64,000 nucleotides of DNA from assembly GCA_964345975.1 (NCBI GenBank), contig CAYFSS010000001.1:1-64000 (forward strand), given 5' to 3'. Below, one piece after another: positions 18,832 to 27,641 of the stretch. The position numbers and the translations under genes were made by a program. This DNA comes from CAYFSS01 sp964345975. Lineage in GTDB: Bacteria; Bacillota; Clostridia; Saccharofermentanales; Fastidiosipilaceae. The notes under the pieces were generated by a model, which worked only from the letters and a program-made list of their open reading frames with translations, did not search any database and had not been told where the DNA came from. Numbering within the stretch: the first letter of the stretch is position 1; every line of letters begins with the position of its first letter.

Positions 18832-18918
18832 GCCGGTGTGATGGAATTGGCAGACGTGACGGATTCAAAATCCGTTGGTGGTGACACCGTGCCGGTTCGA
18901 GTCCGGCCACCGGCACCA
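18832..18918 (+). tRNA. tRNA-Leu (anticodon CAA)
   Basis: The acceptor stem GCCGGTG (18832-18838) pairs with CACCGGC (18908-18914), followed by A and an encoded CCA. The anticodon loop TTCAAAA at 18864-18870 carries CAA (18866-18868), decoding UUG. A long variable arm and the T-loop GGTTCGAGTCC are present, as expected for a class II leucine tRNA of 87 bases. Confidence 0.97.
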
Positions 18919-18953
18919 AGAACCTCCTTGCAAGCGTAGGGAGGTTCTTTTTT
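18919..18953 (+). terminator. Intrinsic terminator of tRNA-Leu
   Basis: The stem AGAACCTCC with GGAGGTTCT is followed by a T-run to 18953. On the opposite strand it may also help end recO transcription, but the T-run there is poor. Confidence 0.85.
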
Positions 18954-18988
18954 ACTCTCCATCCATTATGCGTGAAAATAGGAGTGAA

Positions 18989-19867
18989 TTAATCTTCAGA
19001 TCTACCGTGATCTTCTACCATCGGCGCATCTTCGACCTTCGTGATGTCCTCCAAGGCTTCAGATGATTCTTGTTGCCTGGGCTGTAACATGGCAGCCTCC
19101 GCCTCCAACTCTTTCAGGTCACGAAATAGCATGAGCCTTGTCATTGCCTGTTCCATTTGATCTTCCAAGACCGGTGTCACGAAAAAATCCAGTTGTCGTA
19201 CCAAGGCTTGGTTCATCTCGGCTCGAAATATCTGTTCGATTGGAGCAGCTCTCAAATATTCAAGGGCAGTCCAGAGACTGCGGGTCATTTTCAGCATATA
19301 GCAATCGTATTCGCCCGCAACGATGAGAGAGCCTTTTTGGCGGTGATAAGCATAGCGGCCGGATGATATTTGTTCGGCCGTGATCTGCTCTCCCGTCCGT
19401 AAGTCTTGGTTTAGCAACGGAGTAAATCCCGCCTCGCATAACAGTCGATAGGCGAAAGATGCCATGAGTTGCTCAAGCGATGCCTTTCCCTCGTCGACGG
19501 CATGAAAGTAGTGAGTCAGTAAGGGATAGAGCCAATGACTGTGGCTTGAATCACGGAGGATTTCGATGGCCAGATCGGCAGCATGACCGGCAGCCGTGAG
19601 CTTGAGGGGGTCTTTCTGAAGGGAAGGAAATGCATAGATGATTTCCCCCCCGTCGACGCTCAAGGTCGTACGGCCTTGGAAAACCTCAAGCTCAACTAAG
19701 CTATAAAGCCGACTTAGACCAAAGAGCTCGGAACGCTGCCGTTTGCCACCCTTGACGAAGCAGGATACCAAGCCTTCGTCTGCATTGAGGACATGGACAT
19801 AGAGATTCCAATCCCCCACTTGTACCGTGCGAAGAATCAAGCCTCGGAGGAGGCGATGGTTACTCAC
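18989..19867 (-). CDS. recO: DNA repair protein RecO
   Basis: Recombination mediator that helps load RecA on SSB-coated single strands. The N-terminal OB fold starts RGLILRTVQVGDWNLYVHVLNADEGLVSCFVKGG, and the helical domain includes LLTHYFHAVDEG and FAYRLLCEAGFTPLL. At 292 residues it is slightly longer than the usual 250, with an acidic and Glu-rich C-terminal tail. The zinc-finger cysteines found in some RecO are absent. The start overlaps the ybeY-era stop by four bases (ATGA), matching the common era-recO coupling. Confidence 0.9.
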   Translation of the reverse strand: MSNHRLLRGLILRTVQVGDWNLYVHVLNADEGLVSCFVKGGKRQRSELFGLSRLYSLVELEVFQGRTTLSVDGGEIIYAFPSLQKDPLKLTAAGHAADLAIEILRDSSHSHWLYPLLTHYFHAVDEGKASLEQLMASFAYRLLCEAGFTPLLNQDLRTGEQITAEQISSGRYAYHRQKGSLIVAGEYDCYMLKMTRSLWTALEYLRAAPIEQIFRAEMNQALVRQLDFFVTPVLEDQMEQAMTRLMLFRDLKELEAEAAMLQPRQQESSEALEDITKVEDAPMVEDHGRSED

Positions 19868-21360
19868 GAGAGAGAAACCAAACCGTCTATGCTTCCGGAT
19901 TCAAGACCTAAGTCACGCAAATCCGATGGGCGACGACGCCAATCTTTGCGGACTTTTACATGCAGATCCAGCTCAACTTGACAGCCCAGGAGTTCTTGGA
20001 GGGATTCTGCGGAGTGGGAATGCAATAATTCGAAAGCTTTGAAATTCTTACCGTAAAGAATCTTCTTCTGACTCTCGGTTTCGCAATAAATAGTAGCCCA
20101 GATCTCGCAAAGTTCGCGCTCACCGTTATCGCTATAGATTTCCGTAAACTCATCGATCTTGACGGCCATCGCATAAGGGAGTTCATCGTGGAAATTTTCG
20201 AGAATCTGTTTTCTGATCCATTCAGCTGCCAGGAGTTTCTCACTTTGATCCGTAAACGCTTCTTCCTCGTAGTACGGTTGGTGAACGGGCAGGTTTTCTT
20301 CGATCAAGCTGAGAAGATTGTTCGTGCCATCTTCCTTGAGGGCAGACAGTGGGAGGATCTCACGGAAGTCATAGAGTTCCGCATAATTGGCAATCAAAGG
20401 CAAGAGGGCTTCTTTCGGAACAAGATCAATCTTGTTGATGAGAAGCATCGTAGGAACGCCCATCGTCTTGATCCGTTCAATGAGTTTTTGCTCGGGAATC
20501 CCGGGTTCGGGGAAGCGAGCATCGACCATGAAAAGTAAGAGGTCAGCATCTTGAACAGCAGAAGCTTGAGTCCTCGCCATCGCTTCTTCAAGTCTTGTCT
20601 TGCTCTTTGCAAAGCCCGGCGTATCGATGAGGACAATCTGCGAACCCGGTCGATTCAAGACGCCTCGGATGTCGCGACGAGTGGTTTGGGCTTTTCTTGA
20701 GGTAATGGCTAAAGGATAATCCATCAATTGATTGAGCAACGTGGATTTACCGATATTAGGCCTACCGATGATCGCAACGAATCCTGCGCGAAAGTCTTCA
20801 TCATAGTCTTCCAGTAGAGTCTCTGCTTCAAGCGGCAGGAACTCAGGAGATGCAAAGACAGGGAGTGTCAAAATATCACGACTAAGACCCAGGTTCTCCA
20901 AAACACTATCCTGGAGGATATTCATCTGGCGTTCGGCCACTTCATCATCTTCGTGGTCGTATCCCATGAGATGTAACAAACCATGGATGAATAGGAAGGA
21001 TCCTTCACGGACAGCACTATGACCGTAACTCTTTGCCTGATCCAAGAGAACGTCTTCGCAGAGGATGATCTCCCCCAACTGAAGATAGCGGACTCCTTCG
21101 AGCGTGATGAAGTCGATGAATTCGGGTTCTTCGAGGAGCACACCGTCGTGCATTTCAAGGAGCGGAAAACTCAGGACGTCCGTGGCTTCCTCAATGCCTC
21201 TTTGCTCAGCGTTGAGCTTGGCCATGACAGGAGCGGAAACGACATGGACTTCCACGAAGGCATAAGCACCTTCGCGCCGGAGCACCGAACGAATGGACCG
21301 ATCCGCCTGCTCAATGACTTCTTCACCGAGAGCATTCAAGAGGTTTTCTACTTCCGACAA
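19864..21360 (-). CDS. ybeY-era: Fused endoribonuclease YbeY and GTPase Era
   Basis: A single 498-residue frame with two complete domains. Residues 1-165 are YbeY, the 16S rRNA maturation RNase, with zinc ligands His126, His130 and His136 in HGLLHLMGYDH. Residues 190-498 are Era: G1 GRPNIGKST (199-207), G2 TTRRD (226-230), G3 DTPGF (246-250), G4 NKID (309-312), G5 SAL (339-341), then a C-terminal KH domain. The KH loop reads GKNF (437-440) where Era normally has GKGG. The dgkA and cdd genes usually found between ybeY and era in Firmicutes are absent. The TTG start has no clear Shine-Dalgarno; an alternative TTG at codon 8 has GGAAG 10 bases upstream. The frame is closed by the pgpH stop 16 codons earlier. 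Confidence 0.93.
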   Translation of the reverse strand: MSEVENLLNALGEEVIEQADRSIRSVLRREGAYAFVEVHVVSAPVMAKLNAEQRGIEEATDVLSFPLLEMHDGVLLEEPEFIDFITLEGVRYLQLGEIILCEDVLLDQAKSYGHSAVREGSFLFIHGLLHLMGYDHEDDEVAERQMNILQDSVLENLGLSRDILTLPVFASPEFLPLEAETLLEDYDEDFRAGFVAIIGRPNIGKSTLLNQLMDYPLAITSRKAQTTRRDIRGVLNRPGSQIVLIDTPGFAKSKTRLEEAMARTQASAVQDADLLLFMVDARFPEPGIPEQKLIERIKTMGVPTMLLINKIDLVPKEALLPLIANYAELYDFREILPLSALKEDGTNNLLSLIEENLPVHQPYYEEEAFTDQSEKLLAAEWIRKQILENFHDELPYAMAVKIDEFTEIYSDNGERELCEIWATIYCETESQKKILYGKNFKAFELLHSHSAESLQELLGCQVELDLHVKVRKDWRRRPSDLRDLGLESGSIDGLVSLS

Positions 21361-21409
21361 ATCTTCGGTGGACGAACTGGGTAAAGGGTCCTCTTCGAAG
21401 CCTAATAAA

Positions 21410-23533
21410 TCATGCGTTTCGCGGATTGGGTACAGTTTGACTCGAATCTTCTTCAGAATATCTCACCCTTTCATGGAATTGCCCCTGATAAACCTGAGCA
21501 AAAGCTTCTAAGATGTCTTCAGCGTCTTGGTAGGAGAGGCCGGATTCTTTCAGCTGCTCTTCATCGTTCTTCCCTTTCAGGATCTTACGAGCCAGGACCT
21601 GCATATCTTCAAGATTATCCACTTGATTGGATTTCATCGCAGCTTCGAGCGAGTCTGCCAGCATCAAAATAGCTGTCTCACGGGACTGCGGGATGTTCCA
21701 TGGATAGCGATAAGCCTTTCGATCAGGTTCCGGTCTACCTTCTTCGTTGGCAAGCCGCTTGGCTTTGTTATAGAAATAGGACAAAACGGAGGTGCCGTGG
21801 TGTTCACGGATCATTGCAAGAATGGCTTCCGGTAAACGATACCGACGAGCCAATTTAAGTCCGTCTTCAACGTGTGCAATGATGATCTTATAGCTTTCTT
21901 CCGGATCCAAATCATCGTGCGGGTTGAGTTTGTCTTGGTTCTCGGTAAACATCCTGGGATTCTCAAGCTTCCCGATATCGTGGTAATAAGCACCCACACG
22001 GCAAAGCAGCGAATTAGCACCAATGGACTCAGCAGCAGCGGAAGCCAAATTGGCAACCATCATAGAGTGCTGATGTGTCCCGGGCGCTTCAAGAAAGAGT
22101 GACTTGAGGAGCGGATTTGAAGGTTCCGAGAGGGTAATAAGTCGTGTCGGTGTAACGGCTGAACGACTGAACTCGATAAGAGGCATCAGACCGATCGCTA
22201 AAACAGCGGAAAGACTCCCGCTCAATAAGCCATAGAGAAGGTCTTGAGAAAACTGCGCTGTTGTTTGGGCAAAGAGCAGGCCATAGACCACGATAGATAC
22301 AACGGATGCAAGGGTCGAGGCAAAGATGACCATGGTGAAGCTATTGCGTCGTAAATTGAGTGCAGTGGCAAGAGAGCTAATAATGACACTTACAAAAGCC
22401 ACAAAGAAATATCTCATATCTCCCGGGACCAACGGCATAAACAAGAAGATCAGGAGCGTCGACATGACAAGACTCGTCCTAAGCCCATAGTAGGTCGTGC
22501 AAAGAATTGCAAAGAACGTTACAGGAATCAGGAGTGAGGAATACCTTGCCAGGATGAAGGCAGCTAAGATGGTAAGCAAAGCGGTGGCAAAAATCGTATA
22601 GAGCGAACTTGGATAACGGAATCTATCTCTGGCATATCCCAAGGTATAGAGAACTGCAATCGACAATAAAAGGAGATAGAGCAAAGCGATTGAACCCAAG
22701 GATTGCCAATCCAGCCGATTATCTTCGAGAAGATCCAATTCACGCAGCTGAGCATATTGCGTCTCGCTGACGATCTCACCTGCCCTGACGATTCTGGTCC
22801 CGGGATCGATGAGCACCGGATCAGCAAGTGCTTGTTGATACGCTGCTTCCCTTGCTGCATTGGTTGCATTGAGATCAAATTCAAGATTAGGTCGCAAGAA
22901 GAAGCGCAAGAGCACAGCGATCGACTCAAAGTCTTGTTGATAGACATCGAGGTTCGTTACAACCTGGCCTATGCGAGTGGTAATTTCCTGATCAAGTGAA
23001 CGGCGATCGTGCTCTTCTGCCATGAGTTCACTGGCAATCTGCAGGGTTTGGCGCTTCAGTTCACTGTATGCGGAGGGTTCCAAGGATGCCAGACTCTCCA
23101 CCGTCATACGATTCATCGTAAAGCCGTAGTCTTCTTCACTGAGATCACTGATGGCTGTGGTGAGATTGTTTTGCTGTGCGCTGGGTAAGACGGTTAGGAC
23201 ATCTTCTCCCTCACCATAGGCTTCAGTTCGTAGCGCATCGATCCCTTCAAAATAGGCTTCGAGTTCCGCAATGGATGCAGTCGAGATCTCTTGGGAATGC
23301 TTCGACACAGGTTGAACAGTTTGTGAAAGGAGTGCAGCTCGTTCTATCGTTGCAACCTCATCGACCAATTGCCGCGTACTTTGGATATCAACCGGGCTCA
23401 CATCCCCAACCCGGAGCTCATAACGTTCCGGACTACTTGCCTTGAATAGCAACCACACAGCACCAAGAGAAAATAAGACGACGGTAATCATTAGACTTAG
23501 TCGCTCAAAATTCTTCTGGCTTCTAATTCTCAA
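21410..23533 (-). CDS. pgpH: PgpH-type membrane HD phosphohydrolase (7TMR-HDED)
   Basis: A 707-residue membrane protein. It has an N-terminal transmembrane helix, a large extracellular 7TMR-HDED domain (about 40-270), a cluster of seven hydrophobic helices (about 280-460), and a cytoplasmic HD domain. The HD motif is at HQHSMMVANLASAAAESIG with YYHDIGK, and further metal ligands are in IIAHVEDG and REHHGTS. Family members degrade c-di-AMP, controlling osmolyte and cell-wall balance; that role is inferred. It follows phoH by two bases and precedes ybeY-era, the standard Firmicutes order (yqfF in Bacillus). Confidence 0.92.
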   Translation of the reverse strand: MRIRSQKNFERLSLMITVVLFSLGAVWLLFKASSPERYELRVGDVSPVDIQSTRQLVDEVATIERAALLSQTVQPVSKHSQEISTASIAELEAYFEGIDALRTEAYGEGEDVLTVLPSAQQNNLTTAISDLSEEDYGFTMNRMTVESLASLEPSAYSELKRQTLQIASELMAEEHDRRSLDQEITTRIGQVVTNLDVYQQDFESIAVLLRFFLRPNLEFDLNATNAAREAAYQQALADPVLIDPGTRIVRAGEIVSETQYAQLRELDLLEDNRLDWQSLGSIALLYLLLLSIAVLYTLGYARDRFRYPSSLYTIFATALLTILAAFILARYSSLLIPVTFFAILCTTYYGLRTSLVMSTLLIFLFMPLVPGDMRYFFVAFVSVIISSLATALNLRRNSFTMVIFASTLASVVSIVVYGLLFAQTTAQFSQDLLYGLLSGSLSAVLAIGLMPLIEFSRSAVTPTRLITLSEPSNPLLKSLFLEAPGTHQHSMMVANLASAAAESIGANSLLCRVGAYYHDIGKLENPRMFTENQDKLNPHDDLDPEESYKIIIAHVEDGLKLARRYRLPEAILAMIREHHGTSVLSYFYNKAKRLANEEGRPEPDRKAYRYPWNIPQSRETAILMLADSLEAAMKSNQVDNLEDMQVLARKILKGKNDEEQLKESGLSYQDAEDILEAFAQVYQGQFHERVRYSEEDSSQTVPNPRNA

Positions 23534-23535
23534 AC

Positions 23536-24573
23536 CTATCGCCTCCTTTCAAATCTGCGCTGATTCGATGGATGACCCCGACCGCGATCTCTCGGATCCT
23601 GAGATTCCGCTTGTTCTCTAAGTCTAGCCTCATAGGTTTCGTAGGCTCCGATGATACGTTGCACCATATGGTTTCGGACGACGTCCGAAGCATCAAGCTC
23701 CACAAAAACAATACCCTCGACGCCTTTGAGGATTTGACGGGCAGATAATAAGCCGGAACTTTGAGTGGTCGGAAGGTCGATTTGGGTGATATCACCGGTG
23801 ACGACGATCTTGGAACCGAAACCCAGTCGCGTGAGGAACATCTTCATTTGCTCCGGTGTTGCGTTTTGCGCTTCATCCAAGATAATGAACGAACTATCGA
23901 GCGTCCGGCCTCGCATGTAAGCTAAGGGGGACACTTCGATCAGGCCTCGCTCCATATACTGCAAATATTGTTCCGTCCCCATGAAATCTTGGAGTGCGTC
24001 ATAAAGAGGACGCATATAAGGGTCGACCTTCATTTGGAGATCCCCCGGTAGATACCCAAGTTTCTCCCCCGCTTCGACGGCCGGCCTGGTCAGAATAATA
24101 CGATTAACCTGATTCGCACGGAAGCTATTGACCGCCAGCGCAACCGCTAAATAGGTCTTACCGGTACCGGCAGGGCCGATCGCAAAGGTCACGTCGTGAC
24201 CTTCGATCGCTTCGATATATCTGGCTTGACCATCCGTTTTGGCCCGAATAGGACGCCCTTTGGCTGTCGTCCCGATGAGGTCACCGGTATATCGTTCCAA
24301 GACTTGAGAATGGCCATTATCCAGTGCATTGCTGAGATAATGTCCTGTTTGAGGACTCAAGGTCATGCCGCGCTTGGCTAAGTCAAGCATCTTCTCGAGG
24401 ACAGTCATGGCTTGCATGACTTTGGTAGGGTGGCTACCACTGACACGGAGCCCGTCTGCTGAGGGCTCGATGGATACATCAAATTGCTGCTCGAGGGTCT
24501 TCGTATTACCTCCAAGGGCACCTAAGACATTAGCAACAAGTTGTGTATCTTCTACCGTGATCCATTGATCCAT
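23536..24573 (-). CDS. phoH: PhoH family ATPase
   Basis: A 345-residue PhoH-like protein. Walker A AIGPAGTGKTYLAVALAV and Walker B SSFIILDEAQNATPEQ are clear, with the sensor segment VVTGDITQIDLP. The N-terminal region holds the KH-like segment usual in this group. Start MDQWITVED is chosen because GGAGG lies 5 bases upstream; an ATG seven codons earlier lacks a site. Function is linked to RNA metabolism by constant linkage to ybeY. The C terminus is a basic tail (QRRFERRR). Confidence 0.92.
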   Translation of the reverse strand: MDQWITVEDTQLVANVLGALGGNTKTLEQQFDVSIEPSADGLRVSGSHPTKVMQAMTVLEKMLDLAKRGMTLSPQTGHYLSNALDNGHSQVLERYTGDLIGTTAKGRPIRAKTDGQARYIEAIEGHDVTFAIGPAGTGKTYLAVALAVNSFRANQVNRIILTRPAVEAGEKLGYLPGDLQMKVDPYMRPLYDALQDFMGTEQYLQYMERGLIEVSPLAYMRGRTLDSSFIILDEAQNATPEQMKMFLTRLGFGSKIVVTGDITQIDLPTTQSSGLLSARQILKGVEGIVFVELDASDVVRNHMVQRIIGAYETYEARLREQAESQDPRDRGRGHPSNQRRFERRR

Positions 24574-24608
24574 GTACACCTCCATCAATACCATTCATTA
24601 TAACAAGA

Positions 24609-25352
24609 TCAGGGGCGGGTGCCTTCTCCTACGGGACTTTGCTGTAGATAGGCAATCCGGTAGGCGGGTGAATGTTCCGGAAGTGCCGGCAAGCGGACGA
24701 TTTCCGGATATTGAATCGACATGGTTATTTCACGATCCTCCATGTTTCTCCGGAACCTGGCCAACATCGCCCAAGCGTTTTCCAGACTCTGATGTTCCCC
24801 GATAATGCGCAACTCGAATAAACCATCCGCAGCAATTCGCTCACCGTTCACCATCATGTCACGTCCGCTCGTTCCTACACTTCGCACCTCGGTCATGGCA
24901 ACAATCCTTTGACCATTGAGGCTCAAGCCCTGGGCCCCGGCTCCTCTAAACTCATTCAAGATCACGAGGATCTCAGGTGCAAGAAGCGTAGCGGTGGGTG
25001 AGCCTTCGACTGTGACAATGGCTCCGGGACCTTCGACCGCGGTAAGACCGGCATAGGTTTTAGCCCTATCCAATTCACGACGGAGCACGGATTCTTGTGA
25101 GTCGACACCTTCTCTTGCCGTCAAGAGTTCACGAAGTTGTTGTCTTTGTTCAGCGATATCGAGTCTGAGTTCTTGATTCTCTTCCTCTAAATTCGCTAAC
25201 TGGGTTTGCAGTTCCGCCACGCTCTTACCGACCAATGGGATGCTGATGCCTTGATGTTGGCTACGAAATTGGAGGGCTAGGATGATTCCCAAGAGCAGGC
25301 AAAGGACCAACATCAATCCTTGTAGAGCACGTTTATGACGACTCATCTTCAA
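24609..25352 (-). CDS. DUF881 family protein (second copy)
   Basis: A 247-residue membrane-anchored protein: one N-terminal helix (LMLVLCLLLGIILALQF), a coiled coil (about 45-80, LQTQLANLEEENQELRLDI), then a DUF881 domain with GPGAIVTVEG, LVILNEFRGAGAQGLSLNGQRIV and the closing IGEHQSLENAW. DUF881 (YlxW/YlxX-like) proteins are found next to division genes in Firmicutes; function unknown. It overlaps the first copy by 20 bases and precedes phoH by about 35 bases, an unusual position. Confidence 0.8.
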   Translation of the reverse strand: MKMSRHKRALQGLMLVLCLLLGIILALQFRSQHQGISIPLVGKSVAELQTQLANLEEENQELRLDIAEQRQQLRELLTAREGVDSQESVLRRELDRAKTYAGLTAVEGPGAIVTVEGSPTATLLAPEILVILNEFRGAGAQGLSLNGQRIVAMTEVRSVGTSGRDMMVNGERIAADGLFELRIIGEHQSLENAWAMLARFRRNMEDREITMSIQYPEIVRLPALPEHSPAYRIAYLQQSPVGEGTRP

Positions 25353-26202
25353 CTCCTTCCACGGAGGGTGCTAAGCCATCCGTATTCCTATCATTAGGCG
25401 ACATGGGGGCAGTTGTCGTTTCGGCGGTGTTGATTGGTTGAGATTCCGCAGGTTTCTCATTATCTGTGTGGGGTTGTACGCTCAAAATAGAGATGGCCTC
25501 ATTGATCATTTGCTGATCTTCAAAGGCAGGCAAAGTGATAGTCTCAACTTCCCTCACTTCGATCACGATGCCCATCTCTTTCATCCGTTTGACCGGTTCC
25601 AAATTCTCAAGATAAGGCCTTAACATATGCGCCGGTAGGTCGGGTGACGTCACAGCTTCAATGATATAGGGCATGCCATGCATGACACGGTTGACCTGAA
25701 CTGTGGGTCCGTTACATATAATCTTACTCTGCCCCGTCACGCGTTCTCCGTTGATCGCGATCCCGTAGACTTCCTGGATCTTAAGCCAATCCACAATAAA
25801 ACGCAGCTGCGAATCATGGATGATCTGGTCTGAAGTAGCGGTGGCATAATCGATCCCCGCTGCATCTGTCATGCGGATTTCTAAGCCTGAACCGACCAGC
25901 GGTGCAAAACCTGCCATAGATCGTGCCATATTCAGCTCCGACCTCAAGTTTGCCACGCGGATCATTTCTCCGGGGCCTCCTTCGAGGTACTCGTCGCGTT
26001 GCTTCTGACGTTCAGCATGGACGAGTTCCTGCTCCGCTAAGAGCTCGGTCTGGATCTGCAACTGTTCTTCATAGAGCCTGATCAACTCACCTCGATCTTC
26101 ATCTTCAGCCGAACTGAGGCGCCTCTCCTTCTCAAGCGAATAAAAGAGACCCAAGACGACCCCGATGACGAGGAAATAAGCAACTATGGCTTTACGTTTC
26201 AT
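25333..26202 (-). CDS. DUF881 family protein (first copy)
   Basis: A 289-residue paralogue of the next gene: an N-terminal membrane helix (AYFLVIGVVLGLFYSL), a coiled coil (about 35-70), then DUF881 with GSGLEIRMTDAAG, IVDWLKIQEVYGIAINGERV and a closing YLENLEPVKRMKEMGI. The C-terminal 50 residues are Thr/Pro/Ser-rich and probably unstructured. The start overlaps the rluD-like gene end by 11 bases. The two copies are diverged, so the duplication is old. Function unknown. Confidence 0.8.
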   Translation of the reverse strand: MKRKAIVAYFLVIGVVLGLFYSLEKERRLSSAEDEDRGELIRLYEEQLQIQTELLAEQELVHAERQKQRDEYLEGGPGEMIRVANLRSELNMARSMAGFAPLVGSGLEIRMTDAAGIDYATATSDQIIHDSQLRFIVDWLKIQEVYGIAINGERVTGQSKIICNGPTVQVNRVMHGMPYIIEAVTSPDLPAHMLRPYLENLEPVKRMKEMGIVIEVREVETITLPAFEDQQMINEAISILSVQPHTDNEKPAESQPINTAETTTAPMSPNDRNTDGLAPSVEGVEDESS

Positions 26203-27190
26203 GGGACCTCCTTTCCAGAGCTTGACGCACTGCCATATAGGCAGGCGGTGGATCTACTTTGAAATACAATCTCTCAGCTGTGCGCGGGTGGTAGAAAGAA
26301 AACTCAGCGGCATGGAGGCATTGCCCGGGGGGCATTTCCTCACGCAGATTTAGTTCTTGATAGTCCTTCTCACCAAAACCGTATACCGGGTCACCAAAGA
26401 CTGGGTGACGGATGGCTGCGAAATGAACCCTGATCTGATGCGTTCGACCAGTGTCCAATTCGCAGGCAACTTCACTGGCACCTTTGAACCGTTCCAACAC
26501 GCGAAACCTCGTCAAGGCTTCCCGTCCGTCCGGCACAATTGCTTGGCGCAATCGGTTATTTGGATCTCGCCCGATCGAACCTCGAATTTCACCTTCATCT
26601 TCTTGAAAGATCCCATGCACGATGGCGCGGTAGATGCGCTTGGGCTTCTCTGTAAACCATTGTTCAGCCAGCTTGCGATGAGCGTAATTGTTCCGAGCAA
26701 CGACGAGCAAACCTGAGGTATCACGATCGAGGCGATGGACAATACCCGGTCTTCCCGAAACGGTACTGAGTCCTGGCGCATCCGTTTCTTCTTCCGCTTC
26801 GAGCTCCCCTAAATCATCATATTCGTTTGCCATTCGCCCCAAGAGCGCATTGACGAGTGTACCGTCAGCATGCCCTGCTGCCGGATGGACTACCATGCCG
26901 GCCTGCTTATTGATGAGGATGATGTCTTCATCTTCATACAGAATATCAAGATCGATTGCCTGAGCTTTGATCGTTTGCTCCATCGGACCATTGCCTTTGT
27001 AGACTAAATGGAGTTCTTTCTCTATGCGCAAGGATGGTTTGAGCTTCAACGGATAATCCACTTCAGGGTCAACGACGATTTCTTCCCGCTTGATCGCCTC
27101 AGCGATCTGAGATCTTGATAACTCGGGTAGAGCTTTCGTAATGCGTTGATCGAGACGATCGCCCGAGATTTCCAGCGTGAACTTACGCAT
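26192..27190 (-). CDS. rluD: RluD-like 23S rRNA pseudouridine synthase
   Basis: A 332-residue RluA-family synthase. An N-terminal S4 RNA-binding domain (about 1-75, GDRLDQRITKALPELSRSQI) is followed by the catalytic domain with the nucleophile Asp in HRLDRDTSGLLVVA, the conserved DEDIILINKQAGMVVHP, and TGRTHQIRVH. The RluD group is the best fit (S4 domain, length), but which uridines are modified cannot be told. It overlaps lspA by eight bases, as in many Firmicutes (lspA-rluD pair). Confidence 0.9.
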   Translation of the reverse strand: MRKFTLEISGDRLDQRITKALPELSRSQIAEAIKREEIVVDPEVDYPLKLKPSLRIEKELHLVYKGNGPMEQTIKAQAIDLDILYEDEDIILINKQAGMVVHPAAGHADGTLVNALLGRMANEYDDLGELEAEEETDAPGLSTVSGRPGIVHRLDRDTSGLLVVARNNYAHRKLAEQWFTEKPKRIYRAIVHGIFQEDEGEIRGSIGRDPNNRLRQAIVPDGREALTRFRVLERFKGASEVACELDTGRTHQIRVHFAAIRHPVFGDPVYGFGEKDYQELNLREEMPPGQCLHAAEFSFYHPRTAERLYFKVDPPPAYMAVRQALERRSHET

Positions 27191-27641
27191 TGCGAGATTC
27201 GAAGATGAGATCTATCAACATGATGATGACTCCGATAACGATGGCGGAATCGGCGATGTTGAAGATTGGGAATTGATAGGAGCCGAAGTTCACCGCAATG
27301 AAGTCGACGACGTAGCCGAGGCGAATGCGGTCGATCAAGTTACCGACGGTCCCTGCCAGCAATAAGATGAGCGAGGCGGTCCAGGCTTTTGAAGGTTGAT
27401 TGCGGAAGAGAAGGACAAGAAAGAAGACCATTCCTACAATAGAAGCAATCGTTAGAAAGGTTTGGGCAGCTGCATGGCCGGCAAAGAGCGAGAAGGCAGC
27501 TCCCCTGTTCTCCGTATAGAAGAACCGTAAGAAGCCCGGAATCACCACGACTTCGCTTTGATCTCGAAGCCTGACGATCGCCCAATACTTCGTTAATTGA
27601 TCGAGGAGGACAATTCCTGCGGCGATAAGCGCTCGGACCAT
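27183..27641 (-). CDS. lspA: Lipoprotein signal peptidase (signal peptidase II)
   Basis: Membrane aspartic protease that cleaves prolipoprotein signal peptides at the lipid-modified Cys. Four hydrophobic helices and both catalytic Asp motifs are present: VGNLIDRIRLGYVVDF and FNIADSAIV. Start MVRALIAAGIVLLDQLTKYW is chosen with AAGG 9 bases upstream; 152 residues, typical. Its start overlaps the end of the solute-binding lipoprotein gene by about 49 bases, which is long and suggests coupled expression. Confidence 0.93.
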   Translation of the reverse strand: MVRALIAAGIVLLDQLTKYWAIVRLRDQSEVVVIPGFLRFFYTENRGAAFSLFAGHAAAQTFLTIASIVGMVFFLVLLFRNQPSKAWTASLILLLAGTVGNLIDRIRLGYVVDFIAVNFGSYQFPIFNIADSAIVIGVIIMLIDLIFESRNA

